Shown here in pieces: positions 57,262 through 64,000 of a stretch of DNA of 64,000 nt; the first letter of the stretch is position 1, and each line of letters opens with the position of its first letter. Origin of the DNA: Vitellaria paradoxa. Its lineage: Eukaryota; Streptophyta; Magnoliopsida; Ericales; Sapotaceae. A program made the position numbers and the translations under genes. The DNA lies in the NCBI GenBank assembly GCA_019916065.1, contig CM034233.1:22951936-23015935 (forward strand), read 5' to 3'. The notes under the pieces are model-generated. The model saw nothing but the letters and a program-made list of their open reading frames with translations. It was not told the origin of the DNA and did no database searches.

Positions 57262-60200
57262 ATGAGCTGGAGGAGAGTCGCCAAGGCTCTGCAGGCTGTG
57301 GCGGCACATGGACTGCTCTTCACATTCACGCTTCTTCTCGTTCTCAAGCTCGATCGCCTGGTGTCATACTCTTGGGGGTCTGTATCGATTTTCTTACTTC
57401 CGTTTGAACCTCTGTTTGGTAGCTGAGAAATTGAAAGAAAAGAAAGGGCAGTTTCGTTTGAACCTCCGTTTGATGCAGCATATGAATTGATCGAATTTGG
57501 TCAATTTTTCTTATTTCTTATGGCATTTGTAGTTTCTTTGTCTGTATTGAACATCATTTATTCCCTTATTATTATGCTTTGATTTGTTTGTGGCAAGTCT
57601 GGATTGAGTGGAAATTTAAGATTCATTCTTTATTCTTTTTGTTTATTGCTTGCTTAGTTTTGGTCCATTCTGAAAATCAAGTTTCCTGGCTTTTTTTTTT
57701 GCTATGAAGATGTTTTCGGTGTACCATAGTTACTGAATATTTATATCTAATGGTCCTTTCGGGAATTATTCGGAACAATCATTTTTGAATTTACTTACTT
57801 CCTTGAGAAAAAAATGGAAATTTGGAAATGTTGAGTCGGGCTTAACCTAGTTAAGGAAATGAACTTTTAGTAATGCGACAAACATGGAAGATAGGGATGG
57901 ACTCAGAAATACCGAGGGGCCAAAATGCCTACATTTACTATGAGTACATTAGCTGCAACAGAACATTAGCAGCTACAAATTGGGGGTGGGGGGGGGGGGC
58001 GCCACTTCCTATATTTAAAATTTTTTTAGCTACAAAGTATAAGGTATCTACTGTGAAAGAGGGGAGAATAGCATCACTTGTGATGTTAGTCTTGTGACAT
58101 CAGTCTTATAAGCTGTTGGATCAAAATCAGATGATTCACAACAAAAATAAGCTTGAAAATTCCCGCTTAAAATTTTTAAACTTACTTTTGTTGTGGATCT
58201 AACAGCTCACAGGTCCAATGTCACTGTAATGTTAGCCAGCTCCCCTATGCAGCTTTTTGAGATTAGGCCGCCGACATATTTCTCTGGTTTATTCATTAGA
58301 GTTAATGTATGATTGAAGTAGCGTAGGGGATGTTCATAGTTCTTACAACGTGGTTAGCTTGGTGATGTCTTCTAGAAGATTATTTTGCAAGACTGATCAC
58401 AATTCATACAGCCAAACACTCATACATGCAGACGCATAGACACAGAAACACACTCTTCTATATCAATTGTTTTGGCCTTCCTTCTAAGGACAAACCTTGT
58501 GCTTTGTGTAGGGGATGGCATGGACCCCAAGTGGTTTGATTTTGATAATAATAGAAAGTGCAGTTTGTTTATTTATTTATTTTTTTTTTTTTTGGGGGGG
58601 GGGGAGTAACCTGGGCAGAAGATGGTCAAAATACTATTCCTCAAATCAAAAACAATTCTCAACAACACTGTATGTTTGGAAGGCTGTCAGCCATCTGATT
58701 TTACTATGGGAAATTGTTTTTTTCGAGTACATGGGTATTAATTATCTTTCATTGGTTTTATATTTCTCTTCCATTTACTTGAAATTTTATTTCACATGTG
58801 ATTAGTTGTTTTTTACATGATCGAAAGATGGTGGTTGGGCAGGTACTTGCATGAACTTCATGGTAGAGACATTCCAAGCTAGTTTAGGTCTTGAAAAATA
58901 AAGTTCCTCCGCTCTTATGTTTGTTTTTTCTCGTCATTGATGGCAATTGGAATGATATTAATGCCTGTTAAATAATATTTGCCGTACCTATTGTTCTATG
59001 ATACAAGTTATTTAATGTTCCGAACAGATATGCTATTTAAATGATAGAAAATCCAATATTTAAATATGTATCTAGGACGACTGTCAGTCCACTTTTTCAC
59101 TTGGGAAACTTGTGGCTTGTGCGCATCTGATCACCATTAGCACTTACTGTTGTGGTCAAAGAAATTTCTGTGGCTAATCCTCAGCACCCATACTTATAAC
59201 GTGGCAAAAGTGAGGGTATCCTTGTGCCGTCAGGATCATGCGAAAAGTATGTTGTCAATCTCTGTTGTGTATTTGAAATGCAAATATGTGTAATAGTCAT
59301 TATAATAGATTCATTCTTGCTATTATCCTGCTAGTTGGTTTCAACCTGAAATTGTGATTCCTTGTATAAAAAGTTATATGGTTGAAATGTTTCCATCAGA
59401 ACATGCAGATATTTCCCTTTTTATGTAACACAACTTGTATATTCTGTAGTTGGCTCGACAGATAGTGCTAGCACATGCAAGAAAGACTCAAATTAGTTAA
59501 GCCTCCGCATGAATAAGCATTTTCATGATTGAAAAATTCCACAAACCTGCAAAGATTTCTATAATGTTCTTTTCATTAAGTTGGTTGCAAACTACATGGT
59601 CTCATTAGCATTTTTTGTTTATCTATGTTGATTTATTTGACACAAACTCTTCCCGTGTATCTGTGCCATGATTGAGTAAACTTCCCTTCTCAAAATTTTT
59701 GGTGAGAATGCTTTTGGTTCATTTTGCAGGGTTGTTTTCACTCCTCTCTGGTTGTTTCATGTGGTTGTATCACGGGGTAGATTCTCCTTACCAGCACCAT
59801 CGGTGCCTCATGATCGCCAAGTATGATATAATGTTATCATACAATAGATATTAGCTGCTTACATGACTATTTATCCTCTTGCTTTGGAAATACATAATAT
59901 CTTTTTGTAAGCTGTTATAATAATGACAAGTTATGTGTTCTTCCATGATCAGTGGGGACCGTTTCATGCTGTCGTGGCCATGCCATTGCTTGTTGCTTTT
60001 GAACTGCTACTGTGTATATATCTCGAGAGAAGTTTTGGTATGCTGGAACCACACCCTCAATTGTATAATTTTCAGTTTACTTTTGAGAATAATATTTAAT
60101 ATATTGGTTGCCTTTTGATTTTAGTTATGTTTTCGTATTCATACCACAATCGTTTACTTGAACCGTCCCCTTGATACTATTGCTTGATGCTTATATTTCT

Positions 60201-60702
60201 CATCTGTTCTTCAGTTCATTCGCTTTGTACCCTGTTATGTACCTTTCTAATTGAAATATCTGCATAACTAGGTATCCATGTTATTCTTCAATTGTTCAAT
60301 CATTTTCGATTCATTATCTTTATGAATTGTAATTTATTGCAGCCATAAACTTGAAGATTGTCTTTTTGCCATTGGTGGCACTTGAAACTGCAATTTTAAT
60401 TGATAATGTTAGGTAAGATTATTTTCTTCCGATAAATAGGTCATTTATATTGTTTTCAGGGTTCCCAAATGTAATATAATTAAATTAGCCTTCATGATGT
60501 GGCTTGGGCATGTCATTAAGTTGATAATTCATCTTCATTGTATGATTTGGAAAGCCATTTAATTTGCATTGTTGACTTGCCTTTTTCTGGTGAGTAATGT
60601 TTTAGTCTTAGTAATTGATTTTTCTTATTTAGGATGTGTCGGGCTTTAATGCCTGGAGATGAGGAGATCATGACTGACGAAGCAATATGGCAGACCCTTC
60701 CT
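57262..60702 (+). CDS. TMEM185-like transmembrane Fragile-X-F-associated protein, N-terminal part
   Basis: Five coding exons give 144 aa before the window ends: 57262-57377, 59730-59820, 59953-60037, 60343-60412 and 60633-60702. All introns are GT-AG and frames join correctly. The protein starts MSWRRVAKALQAVAAHGLLF, as I recall for Arabidopsis homologues, and runs through hydrophobic segments at about 17-31, 40-50, 75-95 and 103-122. It carries the family signature RGRFSLPAP and MCRALMPGDEEIMTDEAIWQ. Relatives are multi-pass membrane proteins, and some plant forms end in a C3HC4 RING; their function is poorly known. The exon 1/2 junction encodes Gly where relatives have Trp (WG for WW), set by the only GT available. 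The next expected exon (beginning HFWVAIS in relatives) is not in the window, so intron 5 exceeds 3.2 kb. Confidence 0.9.
57378..59729 (+). other. Intron 1 of the TMEM185-like gene
   Basis: GTCTGT donor and TTTTGCAG acceptor, 2352 bp. It holds two small insertions: a GGAGGGGCC-type remnant with a G-run at about 57885-58005 and a palindromic MITE at about 58065-58240. Confidence 0.85.
58065..58240. mobile_element. Palindromic MITE in intron 1
   Basis: TCACTTGTGATGTTAGTC..GTGACATCAG..AGCTGTTGGATC faces GATCTAACAGCTCACAGG..TGTCACTGTAATGTTAGCC. The inner arms CACAACAAAAATAAG and CTTACTTTTGTTGTG are also complementary. It can fold along most of its length. Confidence 0.65.
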
Positions 60703-62123
60703 GTAAGTTCATAATTAGTTGTACTTGCTAAAAGAATTATTTTAGAAGGTGTTGGATTCCAATGTGTGGCTCAAGTGTGATTGTTAGTTATTTTTATCTA
60801 GCCAAGACCTTGAGATTTTGGTTGGGGCTTCTGCAGGTGCTGACCATCATAAAAAAAATAAAAAATAAAAAATAAAAATAGCAAAATAGAAGTGGGAATC
60901 CATACATTAGACAGCTGTTGTAGTTTCCTACTGTAGTTTGAGAGATGACTTCAAATAATATATTAAATATTGCTCAAATTTGGCAATATCTAAAAAAGGT
61001 GGCCAAGTGGTGTTTCCTAGAAGGCTGGAACTGGGTAATTATGTAACACTACTAGTCTCTCTTTCTCTCCCCACGGTTAGAGTCTAATACTAACTGCAAT
61101 TGGATTTGCGGTGGATTTTAGTTGGGAAAAGATTCCAAGGTTTGGTTTTAAGATAGTAGAACCATAGAAGTAGGTTTTTCAAGGGTTTCTAGATGGAAGA
61201 AATGAGTTTTAGTTTTATTTTTGGAAGTTGCAGTATTATTTTTGGAAGATTGTGATTTTATTTTTGGAATTTGCACATTGCATAATTTTTAGGAATATTG
61301 TGATTGTTGTAGAAGTGAGTATAGAGAATTGGAAGAATATGACATAATTAGAAGTGGTCTGGTTGTTTGTATTTATAATCCTAGAGTCTATACAGAATAG
61401 ATAATGCATATAATTACAAATCAATTGTAATCATCCTGAATATTTACATTACCTTATATAGAGTATATCTTACAACTAACAATTATTATACCTAAAAACA
61501 AAGAAATGAAATTTTGTAATTATAATGCATGTAAAGCAATTATTTTGAGGTTTTTACAATTAACTTGATGACCAATAGGTAAAGAATTACACCACAGAGT
61601 TATATTCTGTGAAACTTTGTTTCCTAAGACACCAAAATGAAACACAAGGGGAATAATAATTCAAATGTTTTCGTTGGCAATAAAGCATATCTAAATATAG
61701 TATGAATTTAATAAAGTTATTTAATTAATTTATTATTAGGTTCTTGTGCATTTGGATAGATTTTAATTTATATTTTTGCCACTCTCAAAATGTTTCTGAA
61801 GCATCTCTGAAATATTCCCAAAATGATTCTGTGATAACCAAAGCAATCTGTTGACAACATGATTTTTGATAATTGGTTTAGGCTCGACTCAGTGATGTTT
61901 TGCGGTTGAGGACAGTGCTCTTGGACCAGTGACCCTAGGATAGCAATACTGGGAGTGAAGAAGATGAAAAGAGAGAATAATAAGACTTTAAGAATCCCAT
62001 CTGGACTTCTCTAGAAAAACATTGTGGTAAGGGGGCAAAGTATCATATGAAGGTTCAAAAGCTTTTCACACAATTTCTAAAACATAACTTCGAAATGAGA
62101 ATAAAAATTATATATTTATAGGC
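60703..62123 (+). other. Start of intron 5 of the TMEM185-like gene
   Basis: GTAAGT donor. Contains an A-rich run (60850-60882) and unassigned AT-rich sequence. The stretch 61130-61440 has repeated TTATTTTTGGAA units and could be an old LTR fragment, but no ends could be fixed. No exon seen. Confidence 0.5.
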
Positions 62124-62295
62124 TGTTGGGTTTTAGCGAGACTTATAAATCCTGTTAGAATCCTTTCATAGCTTGTATTGGATTGTACTTGTTTCCTATT
62201 CCTATTTTGTATTGAATTCCAACTGGTATAAATGTAAAGCACAGACAACCTTATTTGGGTGTTGAGTTATTTTCAGAAATTCTAGAATTTCTACA
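62124..62295 (+). repeat. Short LTR of the intronic Copia remnant
   Basis: Begins TGTTGGGTTTTAGCGAG and ends GAATTTCTACA, followed by TGGCATTAAAGCATAGATCT. The latter looks like a drifted initiator tRNA-Met primer-binding site (consensus TGGTATCAGAGC). The right-hand LTR is not in the window. Confidence 0.5.
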
Positions 62296-62994
62296 TGGCA
62301 TTAAAGCATAGATCTGCCATTATCCAAGTCTAGTAACAGTTGGTCAGTTACTTCTCTAGATTCTGGGAAAGTCAACCTATATGTTCTAATCATTGTTGCA
62401 GGAATTGGAAGTCACTGACGACTTCCCTAGATTGTTCCCGAGCAACCAGTGATCCCCACAATCCATTCCTTGTTGCCTGAAAGTAGCCTTGGTCATGGAT
62501 ATTTGTGGAACTAGTTCACATTGGATAAACAAATCTCATGAATCAATGAAATCATACTTGTGGGCTAAGAAGCACAAATACGAAATTCTAACATGATACG
62601 AGTTTGGACACAAAGACTAGGATTCTTAAAAAATTGAGGATTTGAACACGACAAGGATATAGGAAAAAATATGGTTTTGGTTAGTTGTATATGAATATAA
62701 CATCTGCGATAAAACTAATTCAATACATAATATGCAAAACATAACAAAATAAGAGATAAAAAAGAATTTTGAGGGTTTTAGATACTCAAATTTAAGTTTA
62801 TCTTAATCATATGTTTAAAGAGAAGTAATAAAATAACTGGATATACTTCGTGGCGTGTCTGATATGTATCTCAGAGTATTCGGAGGGTATGTTTATCCAA
62901 TACACGGTGGATATGTATGCAACATCCATTTTAAAGTATTCGTGCTTCATAGCATGTGGGTGAAAGGATGCAAATATTTATGATTTGGATTTTT

Positions 62995-64000
62995 GTGAGA
63001 CCTTCTCTCTTATTGCCAATATTGCCTTTGTTTTTCTTTATATTTCTTTGACAACAATTAGTCATTGGTCTCTTCCTCAGTTTTATGTCAAGAATACATT
63101 CTTTCATGGTGACTTTTTTGAGGAAGTCAATATGGAGCAATTTCCTGGATTTGTTTCCTAGAAGTAGTCCAAGTTGGTTTGTGAACTAAAGAAAAAATCA
63201 CTATATGGCTTGAAACAATCTCCTTGTGTTTGGGTATGGTTTGGTAGCTTCAACAATGTGGTTACTGAATTTGGACTAATTTCTTGTGGAGTTAATCATT
63301 CAATGTTGTACTGTCATTCCTCCAAGGATAGGATGTGATTGCTAGTATATTTAGATGATACAAAGGGCGTTATTAATTTAAAGTTATTCCTGTAGAGTAA
63401 GTTCAAAATTAATGATTTGGCTCTGTTGAAGTACTTCTTATGTATTGAAGTTGCTCGTTCTAGTATGGACATTGCTTTCTCAAATAAAGTATATGTTCTT
63501 GATTTATTGTTTGAGATACAGGTGTGATGGGATATAAACCTGTATATGCTTTGGTGGATCCAAATACTAAATTGTTTGTAGAGAAGAGGGAGCCATTAGA
63601 CGATCCCAGTTAGTATCCACGATTGGTTGGGAAGTTAAACTATTTGACAATTATCAGACCATATATATATTTTGCTACAAGTGTGATCAGTTAGTTTCTT
63701 AAATCATTGGGAAGCAGTTATTTGGTTTTTGAGGAATCTGAAGGGTGTAGTTTGTTGTTTTAAGATAATAGTCACAATTCAGTGCAGGGATGCACAGATG
63801 TAGATAGGGCTGGATCACCATTAGATTGATGATCTAATACTAAGTTGTATCTTTGTTGGATGCAACCTAATATTTTGAAAGAGTAAGAAACAAATAGTAG
63901 TAGTACAGTCAAGTGTAGGGTTTGAGTATAAAGCTAAAGCTATGATTCACACCTCATGTGAGTTACTCCATAGATACATCATATGTTGGAAGAATCAAAG
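62995..64000 (+). pseudogene. Copia pol remnant (reverse transcriptase and RNase H) in intron 5
   Basis: Degraded Copia pol, full of stops and frameshifts. Recognisable pieces in order: the YVKNTFFHGDFFEEVNMEQF block (from about 63084), ELKKKSLYGLKQSPC (about 63185), the altered catalytic region LLVYLDDTK where YVDD is expected (about 63341), KYFLCIEVARS (about 63430), and RNase H-side pieces near GCTDVDRAGSP (about 63786) to the end of the window. Only about 0.7 kb separates the LTR from RT, so gag and integrase are largely deleted. It is in the same orientation as the host gene. Confidence 0.85.

Overview
This is AT-rich nuclear DNA from a dicotyledonous plant; the species cannot be told from it. 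The signs are GT-AG introns, a plant-type nuclear tRNA-Ile(AAT), two genes recognisable as plant families, and dense LTR retrotransposons, SINEs and MITEs. There are no operons, CRISPR arrays or bacterial features. Genes fill only a few kb. Most of the window is transposon-derived or unassigned AT-rich spacer. Left end (1-4 kb): a chain of small phase-0 exon-like pieces of an unidentified gene or gene relic, including a 36-nt mini-exon duplicated inside a 434-bp tandem repeat. It is interleaved with a broken 5' fragment of CPSF73-I, the nuclear pre-mRNA cleavage endonuclease. From 4 to 22 kb: MITEs, a CACTA-like remnant, one exon of a lysine/histidine-type amino-acid transporter, LINE RNase H fragments, and AT-rich spacer. 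Centre (22.4-26 kb): an intact two-exon bHLH transcription factor gene of the bHLH30/TMO5-LIKE class (347 aa). It has a GA-rich 5' leader and a duplicated CCAAT-containing 29-mer upstream. From 26 to 57 kb: a transposon-rich spacer. It holds nested tandem repeats (27.7-28.9 kb), one tRNA gene on the minus strand (32.2 kb), a 385-bp tandem duplication with a SINE in one copy only (32.8-33.7 kb), a cluster of small MITEs, and a SINE with an 18-bp target-site duplication (35.1 kb). A nested stack follows (39.4-48.7 kb): a probable MITE containing a hAT-like element and a 7.6-kb Copia element that keeps gag but shows no pol. That gag is itself split by a solo Gypsy-type LTR. Further right are LTR-like fragments and a long-inverted-repeat element (54.1-56.2 kb). 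Right end (57.2-64 kb): the first five coding exons of a plant TMEM185-like 'transmembrane Fragile-X-F-associated' protein. Its fifth intron has received a decayed Copia element, and the rest of the gene lies beyond the window. From memory of Arabidopsis, bHLH30 and one member of this membrane-protein family are neighbours (At1g68810/At1g68820), so the 31-kb spacer may be a conserved gene pair pushed apart by transposons. I found no novel multi-gene system. The strongest observations are insertion histories that can be read directly from target-site duplications, reading frames and empty sites.
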